Below are positions 10,024-19,660 of a DNA stretch of 64,000 nt, piece by piece. How positions within the stretch are numbered: position 1 is the stretch's first letter; the number at the start of each line of letters is the position of its first letter. Source of the stretch: Tetrapyrgos nigripes (lineage: Eukaryota > Basidiomycota > Agaricomycetes > Agaricales > Campanellaceae); the NCBI GenBank assembly GCA_013368315.1, contig JAACJM010000142.1:1-64000 (forward strand), given 5' to 3'. Below the pieces are notes generated by a model. That model saw only the letters and a program-made list of their open reading frames with translations, ran no database searches and had not been told where the DNA came from. The position numbers and the translations under genes were made by a program.

Positions 10024-11479
10024 TCAAGCTGGAGAAGCTGGGCTGACCTTTCTCTTCTTCCAGAACAGCCAGGTTTTGAGAAGATCCTACAACATAACAT
10101 GACTGGGCGATCAAGTTCCATCAATTAGAGTTCATACCTCATGCGTTCCGAATATAAGGACTGCAGCAGTTGGAACTGGCCAAAAAAGATGTAAATATCA
10201 AGTCTGAAAGCTGTGGAAACATCTTCAACTCACTGCAAGCGAGCACTATATCGAGATCTGCAAGACCATTATCCGAATCTTCCATGAAAACCACAAAGAA
10301 GAATAGAAGGCCTGCCCTGTAAATTATCTCAACGCTTCATTTTCATAGACAGAACACCTTGAAGGTCGGACTTACACGACTGAGATCAAACCGAAAGCCG
10401 AAAAGATCGTAACCCGGATGAACATTGTTCGGAAAGCTCTGGCGGTGCGCAGGACCGAGGAACATTTCTTGAGCCGCCGATAGATGATAACTTTAGGCTA
10501 ATCTATCAGAACAATGGGTAGCTCAGATTAACTATTTTTGAAGGGCGTACCATTGAGTACCAGGACAGGAACAATGAATAACACCACAAGTGCAGCAGTT
10601 AACCTTCCCCTGAGGCAGTTTTTTCAGTTCGCATATAAGGAAATTTCGAGACGGACACAAACGGTACGACTGTCTCCAGACTGCAATAGGATATCGTCGA
10701 GAAATGACTTTCTTTCAACAGGAGTCCAACCTTTCCATCCACCATCAATATCGCAAACAACAACTAGGAGGATGGGAGATGATCGATGATCTTACCACTA
10801 ATGATTCAATCATAACGATGGCGAAGATGACATAAGGTAGGATCAAAATCTGTTCTCCCCTGTCAAAAGGCTGAAATGAGATAGAACATCACCCACCATC
10901 AAGTTCCAGAATCTTTCTCCCTTGATTCTTTTTCCAGTTAGGCTGGTGTAGACGTTGAAGTAAAGCTAAACGACAGCGATCAGTACTCAAGGTAAAGATG
11001 AAGATTCGCGCATTTTTACTTGAACGACTAAGCATAATGTCGCCGAAGAAGCGCTGAAAATAATACGAATTAGTATCCTGGATGTATAGTAATATATCGG
11101 AACTCACAAGGGAGGGGCAGCATATGTCAAAGACGACTGTGTCAGACATAACGCAAAGGGAGGCTCAGGGTTATGATCTTGTCCAGCAAAGAACAGCAGG
11201 AGATACGATGTGCAAAAGACCATCCAGGAAATGAAGAAGTTGTACCATGTCATTTGCCGTCCCACAGAAGAGAACGGGGCCGTTAAAAGAACGACAACAG
11301 ACCCTATAAGGCCGATTAGCTGGAGGGCAAGAAAGATGGAGCCGCGAACACCGGGATCGACAAGGTGCTCTGGATCTGAGGATAGATTAATGAGTAACAC
11401 TAGTAGACTTTTGGACGAGTGCTCGCTTTCTACCTGTCTGTGCCTCATAGATAACCGTACTCCGCAGCTGAAAAGCCAT
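10024..11479 (-). CDS. Seven-helix G-protein-coupled-receptor-like membrane protein, copy 1
   Basis: Eleven exons were traced from the ATG at 11479 (11434-11479, 11108-11375, 11020-11053, 10897-10965, 10796-10870, 10663-10763, 10551-10609, 10376-10490, 10234-10316, 10138-10175, 10024-10086). They sum to 951 bp, or 316 residues, without a stop. Hydrophobic helices include SIFLALQLIGLIGSVVVLL, FFISWMVFCTSYLLLFFAG, LILPYVIFAIVMIESLV, LTAALVVLFIVPVLVL, FRTMFIRVTIFSAFGLISVV and LLFFFVVFM. Basic loops (RRLKKCSSVLRTARAF) lie on the predicted inner side, and the tail is DLLKTWLFWKKRKVSPASPA. This matches a large Agaricomycete family of orphan seven-transmembrane receptors. The ligand is unknown. It is divergent from the BTA1 remnant at 12233. 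The near-identical copy at 34667-36127 carries a splice lesion, so this copy is the better candidate for function. Confidence 0.8.
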
Positions 11480-12232
11480 CGACGTGGGCGAGGCACGTAA
11501 GAATCGACTCTGCCGACTTGGGGGCGCGGAAAAGTGCTAATAGCTATGTACGAAAGAATATGAAGCACGCAGTGCGGAGGTAGAGGAACAGGTTGCTACC
11601 GCTCCACCCACACAGAATGGGTGATATATATACTGGCTTGATCAGGCCAACATTAGGCGGCAAAGTAAAAGCACCGAGTCAGTACATGCCGCTTATCTCA
11701 TTTGCTAAGTGCTATTCGTCCTCAGTGACCATATGACGCGGGAACGATGATCTTATATTGGAGGCCACCACCATTCCAACGCAAACCCAATATACCAGGG
11801 CAACACCGAAGACCCCAGGAGGCAGATGGTGCCATTGACTTGGAGCCACCAGACCCGTCCATCCTGCTGATCGATGATGCATTGATGCTGGGTACACGAA
11901 TATTGTTGTTACCAGAACTTGACGGCGACAGCCTCCATGCCTTGCTTACCTTGTTCTCGTTGGCTCCGCTGGTAACAGGCCTGATGCTCCTTAACGTTCT
12001 TTGCTTTGACGGAACACCGTAGTAGCAGACAGACACATTTGGACCTGGCATGCCTGGAACTTGGGACGGGATGATGGAAGATTTGCGGCAGATGGATGTG
12101 GAGGCTTCTTAAACTTTTCCTTCGGCATGTATAAAAATGACTGCGTGCCGTACAAAGTTCGTACCTTGAAGATCGAAGTCATAAAACACCGCATCTCAAC
12201 CGCGTTCCCTCCCACTGCTTTCTCCCCTCATC
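11480..12232. promoter_or_regulatory. Shared divergent intergenic region, receptor/BTA1 copy 1
   Basis: About 750 bp separate the two divergent start codons (11479 minus, 12233 plus). The corresponding gap in copy 2 is 36128-36875, and many blocks are conserved between the two, consistent with a bidirectional promoter. No defined transcription-factor site was identified. Confidence 0.5.
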
Positions 12233-12454
12233 ATGAACAAGTTGCAGCGCGGCTTCGAACTCACCATGCTCAGAAAAGTAGGAAAGCGGAAGGAAACGGC
12301 TCGACAATCTCTTCATCTCCATGTAAGTTTCCCTGGCACGGTTCTAAATAAACTCCAGCTAATCCCAGTCTCGTTAGCCATGGCGAATCGATTCTCGTAT
12401 ATTGATTGAGCTGAGATCCTGAAAGAATTTGAGTTGAATTTGAGACTTTCATCT
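12233..12454 (+). pseudogene. BTA1 remnant: exon 1 and broken exon 2
   Basis: The ATG at 12233 gives MNKLQRGFELTMLRK and so on to LHLH, then a GT-AG intron, then PWRI, each aligned with the BTA1 gene at 36876. After PWRI the frame is lost through small indels and reaches a stop, and the exon is cut at 12455 by a transposon. On the far side of the transposon (from about 15384) only some 25 bp of homology remain, including the exon-2 splice-donor word gggtgcgcctctt. The catalytic region is absent, so this copy is dead. Confidence 0.8.
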
Positions 12455-12455
12455 A

Positions 12456-15383
12456 CATCAGCAAAATGGTTCATCCGGCTTAGAGTAATTGCTAAGGAAA
12501 AAATTGCTTACAAAGCCTAATAAGTACAGTTTTCCTTAGAAAGCGCATTTCGCTTTCTAGGATCTCTCAATTTACCTGGCTTTGGTACATATGCTTAGAT
12601 ACTGCTTAGATGCAGTGGCTTTGGCTTAGATGCAGTAGCTTGGTCTTGGACATGTAGCTTAGTATAGAATCAAACAGCGAAATAAAAGCAAAACAATTCC
12701 ATTCACACACGCATTGATTATAGATATATACAGGTCGTTCTTCTAGTATTCGCGAGAATAGTATCCTATCATCATGCTGCCCACTCTCGTTACGCATCAA
12801 CCTAGACATCCCCTCACCCCTTCAACCATCATTCTCTAGCCCATTTACAAAGGCGAGCGAACAGGCCGAATCAATGTAGCAGTTTCGCAGGTCAGGTGCT
12901 GAAAAAACTAATCAGTAAAGTATAGCAGGGGTAGCTACCACACATACGAGTGCAACCAGTCGGGAGAAAGACAGGAAGTATCCCGACAGCGTGTTGTTTG
13001 TGACCGGATGGTATAGGCGTGGTTTTTCTGAGCAAATAAAATCAATAATGAGAATAAAAAACCAGTGAAGGAGACACACTGCTCGAGATAGTCCTGCTTG
13101 TATGGTCACTGTCTTCCTCGTTCATTTTCACTGAATACTGAATACATATGCAGTGTTACTGAAGATATTTCGTGCTTGAAGTGTTGGTGTTATTCAAGGG
13201 ACTTGAGTGGAGGGGACTTGAATTCTTCAGAATGTGTATGGTACTTGAGGGGTCAAGAGGTTGAGGCCAGGCAGATACAAGCATTGCTGAGAGCCCAAAT
13301 GACGACGACAGGTGCAGCAGCAGCAGCAAAACCAACATGACTGCTGATCCCCGACTCCGGACCGAAGGGACAGGAGGAGGGACGTGTCCCACCGATCGAT
13401 CAACAAATTCGGGTTCTGAAATTTTAAACGGCGATTCCCGCATGAGGTCATTGTTTTCAGCGTTCCATTGCCTTCTACGCTTTACCACCATGACTCTCTT
13501 GCAATGCCTTGGTCTTGCTGCCAGCGCGTGCCCATTATTCCTTGCTCAACGTTGTCAGAGCTCTTGCAACTTTTGTCTGCTATCGACCTATTGCATCTCC
13601 ACCAGCGTGTAGTAGACCATACAGCTCCAAACAAGCAATCTAAAATATTGAGAGCTCGTTTCAAAGCCGATGTTATTGCCGAAAAGCTACTTTATTCAGA
13701 GAATTTCGTCTACAGCTTTCTTGTTTGCTCACGAATATGAAGCAAAGTGTCAAGTAATGGACCGCGCTTTCGGTGAGGGCTTTTGTCGTCTGTTCGGTGA
13801 AAAGGTTTTATATTCAATGGTTCAGTCTGGGTGCTGTCAGAACCGATCAATTCATTCCGACTCCGGATGTAACCAACAATCATCACAAATCCTAATTTTT
13901 GATCCCATTGATTTGTATCGACCGCAGTTTTTGGAGGAATGAGATTGGTGGCCTGAGTTTGAAGACATGGAGAGTAATGGTCCTATACTGCGGAGTGTTA
14001 ATTGGTCAATTGCGTGGGCTGCTTTATGGTGCATGAGTGGAAATGTTTTTGGAGCTACGCTAGTAGTGAGTACTAGTACTGTCAGGGTCCAGGGAACTTG
14101 CACATACGTCTGACCCAGTTTAACACCGTGACCGAATGACTTGATTTTCGAACCTCAACTTGATGAACTGCTGCTGAGTTCAATTGGGCTTACAACAGAG
14201 TCGGGGACTGGCGCACAAGTTGCGCCGCTAAGAATGTAAGCTGTGGCTTGGTACTGTATAGCATCGGAGTTCGAATGGAACTTGAATTTTGGAATGCGAG
14301 ACGCGCACTCGCCAGATACTGCTTCCCCCTCTTATTACAAGGTACGCAGGTCTTTTGACAGAGTATCATTAGTCCACCTTCATTCAAGATTTCAGAAGCC
14401 CCCAGCAAGTAACTTGTCTTTTGGCTATGTTATCATGTTCTAATCCAACTGTGGTGTATGAATGATTTGAGAGAATGGCCTCTTACCAGCATTGGGCAAG
14501 AACGGGATGAAAGGAATGAGGGCGAGAACCGGTGAGTGTCCTCAGTCTTTTCAGTTGTATTTTTCCCGACACTCCCTTACTCTTTCGTCTTCGTTTCTCA
14601 TGAACACTAACTGGATTGCACGCTAAGCAGTAGAATTGGTATCTGTTTAGATAGATTTTTCTAAGCAAAGTCAATTTCATTGTAGGCATGTAAAGCATTC
14701 TAAGCAAACCAAGGGTGCCCGGACCAGGAAATCCTGCACCGGGGGTAGGTAGGTAGGTCCATGGCTGAAGGCTGAAAATTTTTTTCTGACCAGCCCTTGG
14801 ACCCACTCTTCGGACACTCTCAGATAGCTTTCATGAGAGTATTGATACAAAAAAAGCGTGTTGTACCTACTTATTACTCTAGCCAAGCTTGCAGGCTGTG
14901 CTGTGGTAGTTACATGGTAAATGTAGTGTACTTATATCCACTGGCAATGACCAGATATTAGTCGAATATACTCTTAGGCAGGTGCAAAAACCAATGTGCA
15001 CTCCAAGGAAAATGTGGTACATTGCTATAATCTCTCTGCAATGATGAGTACCTCAGAACGCGAAGAAACAGTACATACTCTGCTGTGGACTGAAGTAAAA
15101 ATGGAGGCAAAGCTCGAGAACTGCACAGCATATTACTATATTAGGTATATATTACATAATACTAGGTAGGTAGGTCGGTGGCCTGAGGCCGAAAATTTTT
15201 TTCTGACCCCCAGTCATTAATTTCTTTTTTGGACCCCCTTGAAGCAAACAGAAATTTCTCCAAGTTAAATCATTCGGATTTAAGCTAAAGCAACCAGATC
15301 TATTCCAAAGTGGCCAGATTTAAGCCCAAGCAACTGAATCTAAGCGTAAGCACGTCTAAGCCGGATGAACCATTTTGCTGATG
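12456..15383. mobile_element. DNA transposon with about 29-bp TIRs and TA duplication
   Basis: The left end reads CATCAGCAAAATGGTTCATC (12456), then CGGCTTAGA. The right end is its reverse complement, closing at 15383. TA flanks both sides (12454-12455 and 15384-15385). The empty site is represented by the uninterrupted BTA1 exon 2 in copy 2. Both subterminal regions carry repeated (g)cttaga(t) words in opposite orientation. The roughly 2.9-kb body has only short reading frames and no transposase motif that I can recognise, so the element is probably non-autonomous or decayed. A TA target suggests Tc1/mariner-like integration, but subfamily assignment is open. Blocks near 14740 and 15170 share a ggtaggtaggt and aaaatttttttctgacc motif. 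Confidence 0.75.
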
Positions 15384-16160
15384 TATAGATTTACCTGGGT
15401 GCGCCTCTTTAAGTTTTAACGCTTCCTCTTACTATTCACGATGATTCGTATGCGTAGACCTCTTTTTATTCAGAAAATAGAGATGTACAACGATGGTAGT
15501 CAGGAAGAAAGAAAAAGCTAAATAACAGCAAACTCAGTACGGTCTATGTATAAAGGCCCAGAAAAGATAAGATATAGAGATATACCTAAATGGGATAGGC
15601 TCATTACAAAGACACAATGATGATTTGGCCTATGACTGCAGGGTATGGCTGCAAGCGGTGAGGGCCGAACCTTCATTTTGAGCTCAGAAAACAGAAGCAG
15701 ATCTCCTACTCATGCAATGGACTCAGCTCCTTACAAAAAGTACAGCTCATATATATTGCAAACCATTATATGCACATATGAGCTGTGAACCCGGCTGTAG
15801 CAGGTGTGAGCGAGTCACCATGCCAAAGGCACAGGTTCTAAAGCTCATGTACATAGAATGCCAAAAGGTGATTCAGAGGAAGTCCCAAGAAAACCAAGTG
15901 TTCATGGACCCAGTGCGGAAGCCATTTTGGGAAGGGGAAATAATGTTGCCGAGTTCAGCAGCCTTAGTGATGCTCTAGAGGATGAGAAGTGTGCCAAACT
16001 TGAGAAAGCAGCTTTCGAGTGCAATTGCATGATAGTTGTTGGTGTTAGAAAGATCTTTACCACACTTCGGAAGTGCAGAAAGTAAGGTGATAAGCCAGGG
16101 AGAGGGGATATCACTGGTATGAAAGCATTTGCAGTACAGTTCACAGAGGATGTCATTGTC
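15384..16160. other. Gene-poor stretch between transposon and LTR cluster
   Basis: It starts with about 25 bp of BTA1 homology. A plus-strand frame around 15712-16085 shows no family I recognise. The segment from about 15640 onward could be part of an older element into which the following LTRs inserted. Confidence 0.4.
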
Positions 16161-16671
16161 TGTCAAGGACACTACTACTCTCAAGGGCGGAACCACCCAA
16201 GTCACACAAGATGATTGTTAGAGAAAGTATAGATTGAGGGGACAAGTAAGCTGACTATGCTCAACACTGTGTAAGTAGTAGTACAGAGTGGAGACTAAGT
16301 GAATGAACTAAAGAACTAACTACCAAGGCCTGCTGGCATACATATATAGAAGAACAATAACTAGGCAAGAGAGTTCTTTGAAAATAGTACAGTGATGAGA
16401 ATGATGGTGTGAGAGTCTAGAGATAGGTACATAGGTACAAGGTACAAAAGTGAAAATAGAACTGTGAGAGCTAAACATTGTTTGACAGATATTATAGAGT
16501 TTGAGGTCAATGCTATAAGGTTCAAGAGGATATGAATCAGAAGATAATAGTAACAAGAGGACAAGTGTCAATGAGGAAATGCTATAGACAAGTGATGAAA
16601 GAATGGGTTCAATAATAAGGTACATGAAGAAGAAAGGAAAGGCAGACAAAGAACTGTAGCAGTTTGTGACA
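16161..16671 (-). mobile_element. Diverged Gypsy-type solo LTR
   Basis: It starts TGTCAAGGACACTACTACTC and ends GTAGCAGTTTGTGACA, the ends of the Gypsy LTR family in this window in reverse orientation. Internal words (accacccaagtcacac, gtagtagtac) match, but the rest has diverged strongly. Flanks TTGTC (16156-16160) and TTGTT (16672-16676) fit a decayed 5-bp duplication. No internal element sequence lies next to it, so it is a solo LTR and older than its neighbours. Confidence 0.75.
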
Positions 16672-16998
16672 TTGTTGAGTTCGAGAATGAGGGAGTAGGT
16701 AGAGTTGTTGACACCAGAAGTATTGGAATGAGGATGAGCAGAAAGATAAGATTTCAATTCTTCAATGTTGACTACAGTGATGGGTTTGTTGAGGATGGGG
16801 AAGATGGAAGGGGCAGAAATGGTGGGTTGATTTTGGGCACAAATGTTATGTTCATGCAGAAGCTTCTCATTGAACTGAGAGGAAGAGGGGTCAGGCAGAT
16901 TCAGGTGAGGTCAGAAACAGTTGTAAAGATCTGAGAGAGAAACTAAAGAAGGCAGGGTAGAGCAGTATCAGAGCTTTTATAAAGTTTCCAGAATGCAG

Positions 16999-17491
16999 TG
17001 TCAAGGTTGCTGGTACACTCAAATAACCACCCAAGTCACACAATCAAAGAGCAAATACAAGACAATAGATTGAGAGAGATATGAGTAGAGAGGAAAGAGT
17101 AAGCTGACTAGGCTCTACACTGCGTAGTAGTAGTACGGAGCGGAGACGAAGTGAATGAACTGGGGAATTAGTTACAAGAGATCTCGAGTATATATGAGAA
17201 ATGCAAAGGGATGAGAAAAGTAAGTAAAAATAGAATGGTGCCATATGGTTGAGAAAGATAGGAAGATCGGATCAATCAAGTTAAAGATAGGAAGAATGGA
17301 TAAGAGATAAGAAAGATGGGAAGATTGATTGACAGTTATTATAGAGTTTGACAGGTTTTATAAAGTTCAAAGTCAGAAATATAAGGTTAAAAGGTTTTAT
17401 TGAGGAAATGCGATGGACGAATGATCAGAGAAAGGGTTTGATAGTGAAGTAAAAGAGGAAGGAGGGCAAAGGACTGTAGCAGTTTGTGACA
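16999..17491 (-). mobile_element. Gypsy solo LTR with TGCAG duplication
   Basis: It runs from TGTCAAGGTTGCTGGTACAC to GTAGCAGTTTGTGACA and aligns over its whole length with the inverted LTRs of the Gypsy elements at 22056 and 57973. The 5-bp target duplication TGCAG is exact (16994-16998 and 17492-17496). The solo state points to LTR-LTR recombination. Confidence 0.9.
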
Positions 17492-17643
17492 TGCAGCAGG
17501 AGAAACGCAGGCTTCTAGAATTTTATTGTGCATGGTGGATTGGAGATGGCATCTGCAAACGAAGTAGTAGCAGCAATCTTCCATGTGCTACCACTTGTCC
17601 CAGCTCAATCCAGGTCATGACAGGGAAGAGAAGTCAAGGTGTC

Positions 17644-18143
17644 TGTCACAGTTGCTGGTACACTCAAATAACCACCCAAGTCACATGATAAGGGAACAGA
17701 TACAAGACAGATAGATTGAGAGAGATATGGAGATAGAGAGATATAGATGAGTAAGCTGACTAGGCTCTACACTGCATAGTAGTAGTACGGAGTGGAGACA
17801 AAGTGAACGAACTGGGGAATCTGTTACAAAAGATCTCGAGTATATATGAGAAATGTGAAGGGGTGAGAAAAATAAGTAAAAATAGAATGGAGCCATATGG
17901 TTAAGAAAGATAGAAGGATCAAATCAGTCAAGTCAAGAATAGGAAGAATGGATAAGAGATAAGAAAGATAGGAAGATTGATTGACAGTTATTATAGAGTT
18001 TGACAGGTTCTATAAGGTTCGAAGTCAGTGATATAAGGTTTAAAAGGTTTATTGAGGAAATGCAATAGATGAGTGATCAGAAAATGGGTTCAATAATGAA
18101 GTAGAAGAAGAAGGAGGACAAAGAACTGTAGCAGTCCGTGACA
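17644..18143 (-). mobile_element. Gypsy solo LTR with GTGTC duplication
   Basis: It runs from TGTCACAGTTGCTGGTACAC to GTAGCAGTCCGTGACA, in the same orientation and family as 16999-17491. The 5-bp target duplication GTGTC is exact (17639-17643 and 18144-18148). Only about 150 bp separate the two solo LTRs, and each has its own duplication, so they are independent insertions. Confidence 0.9.
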
Positions 18144-18499
18144 GTGTCAGTCTGAACACCCATCTCAACTTGATTCTCAGGATGATGATGTACTATACTT
18201 ACTATATTCATATAGTCTCGAGTATCCAGGCTGATGATATATACTGTACTACACTTTGTGTGTTCTGTAAAACTGTGCTTCAGTGTTGATTAAATTTGGA
18301 CTCAACTGAGATCAGAGTTGATCAATGTTGATCAAGGTTTGCAGTCAACTCTAGTGCATACATATATAGCATATACACTGTACATGGTCCTTCTAATACA
18401 ACACACACCTTAGTCCATCTAATGCCTTGATCAACTTGTAATTAACTCCAAAAAATTCCAAGTGAATAGAAAACACAGCACCCCTTGATCAATGCACAA

Positions 18500-18790
18500 C
18501 TAAGGGAATCATGCAGTCAAGCAAGGTGTAGGTGAGTGAGTTGCATGTGATGTTTTCAAAGAAAGTCTCAAGTTAAGGACACCACGGGTTTCCTCATAAA
18601 TGAGACCAGAGATACACTTGACACCAATGAGCAAGGCAATGAATGGTGGGTTTGGTGATACCTGGCAACAACAGCAATGAGAGAGAGGCACCTTCCTCAA
18701 TGACATTGACATGCACCTTGGATGTTGTCACCATGCAGAATCTTATGATGACACTTTTTGGACCACCCTTTCCAAGACCCTAGGAAAGCT
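18500..18790 (-). pseudogene. Histone H4 pseudogene, left arm
   Basis: On the minus strand the fragment starts GLGKGG and KILHGDNIQG (compare H4 GLGKGG and KILRDNIQG). An intron-like block follows (AAG|gtgcatg to ttgccag|GTATC), then ITKP and [16 protein letters not shown], the H4 core helix. Arg positions of H4 are replaced by Cys or His (for example RRGGVKRISG becoming GVKCISG), which fits CGN to TGN or CAN changes. Frames are broken and the C-terminal third is lost. An intron at this position shows it came from genomic DNA, not from an mRNA. Confidence 0.8.
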
Positions 18791-19154
18791 CAATCAACAA
18801 GTGGATTACCCAGCTAGCATGTAACCTTCTGCCTTTTCCACATGCAGACATTGTCTATTTGAGGGTAGGTCTTGAGGAGGTTGTTGAGATAATGGTGGTG
18901 GCAGTTGAAGAGGTGATCAACATTATGTGTTAGTGTGACAAAAGTAGACATGTCAGGTCACATTTGGTTTCACAGTCAAGAGTGTTTTTGTTCTGCCAAC
19001 ACAAAGAATACCACAACAGCAACGAGCATGCTCTCAGCAATGGACAACATGTCCTCAGCATCATCAACCTCAGCACTACAGTAGATCTGGTCAGATGTGG
19101 AAAGGGCAGAAAGGTGTGTGTTTGCTGCTCTCAATGATGAGCTTGTTGCTCAAG

Positions 19155-19435
19155 CTTTACTCAGGCCTTGGAAAGGGTAAATTCTTCATGGCACTATACA
19201 AGGTGCATGCTTATGTCATTGAGGAAGGTGCCTATCTCACTACCACCACCTCCAGGTATCACCAAAATCACCAAACCTGCCATTTGTCATCTCACACGTT
19301 GTGGAGGTGTCAAGTGTATCTCTGGTCTCATTTATGAAGAAACCTATGGTGTCCTCAAGACTTTCTTTGAGAATGTCACATGCAACTCATTCACCTACAC
19401 CTTGCTTGATTGCGCTCCCTCAGTTGCACGTTGAT
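19155..19435 (+). pseudogene. Histone H4 pseudogene, right arm
   Basis: It reads GLGKG, an intron-like block ending ctccag|GTATC, then [20 protein letters not shown] and [17 protein letters not shown]. This corresponds to H4 residues about 30-80 with Arg repeatedly changed to Cys (RRLARRGGVKRISG in intact H4). It ends near [10 protein letters not shown]. It is the mirror copy of 18500-18790 and cannot encode a working histone. Confidence 0.85.
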
Positions 19436-19660
19436 CAAGGGGTGCTTGTTTTCTGTTCACTTGGAATTTTCTGGAGTTGATTACAAGTTGATCAAGGATG
19501 CATTAGATGTACTAAGGTGTGTGTTGTATTAGAAGGACCATCTACCATGTATATGCAATGTACATATGCATTAGAGTTCTAGAGTTGATTGCCAACCTTG
19601 ATCAACCTTGATCAACTCTGATCTTGGTTGAGTCCAAACTTAATCAACATTGAGGTGCTG

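Larger units (their letters stand above)
9884..12455. repeat. Segmental duplication, copy 1 (receptor/BTA1 pair)
   Basis: This block is collinear with 34524-37100. Homology begins at attgcagatta-tatgatcct and runs through the receptor gene, its upstream region and the first two BTA1 exons. It contains small indels but long near-identical stretches. The right end is cut by an inverted-repeat transposon at 12456. Confidence 0.85.
18290..19660. repeat. Large inverted repeat carrying two histone H4 pseudogenes
   Basis: The left arm (about 18290-18790) and right arm (about 19150-19660) are imperfect inverted copies. Shared words, in mirror order, include tgatcaaggttg, cttctaatacaacacacacc, aaattccaagtgaa, ccccttgatcaa, caagcaaggtgtaggtgagt and cctcaatgacat. 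Each arm contains an H4-derived segment with its 3' flank. The spacer (about 18800-19140) has no recognised gene. Confidence 0.8.

Noticed and set aside
13156..14886. Several 60-110 residue frames inside the inverted-repeat transposon as a transposase
   Set aside because: No DDE/DDD pattern, zinc finger or helix-turn-helix is visible and the frames are short and overlapping.
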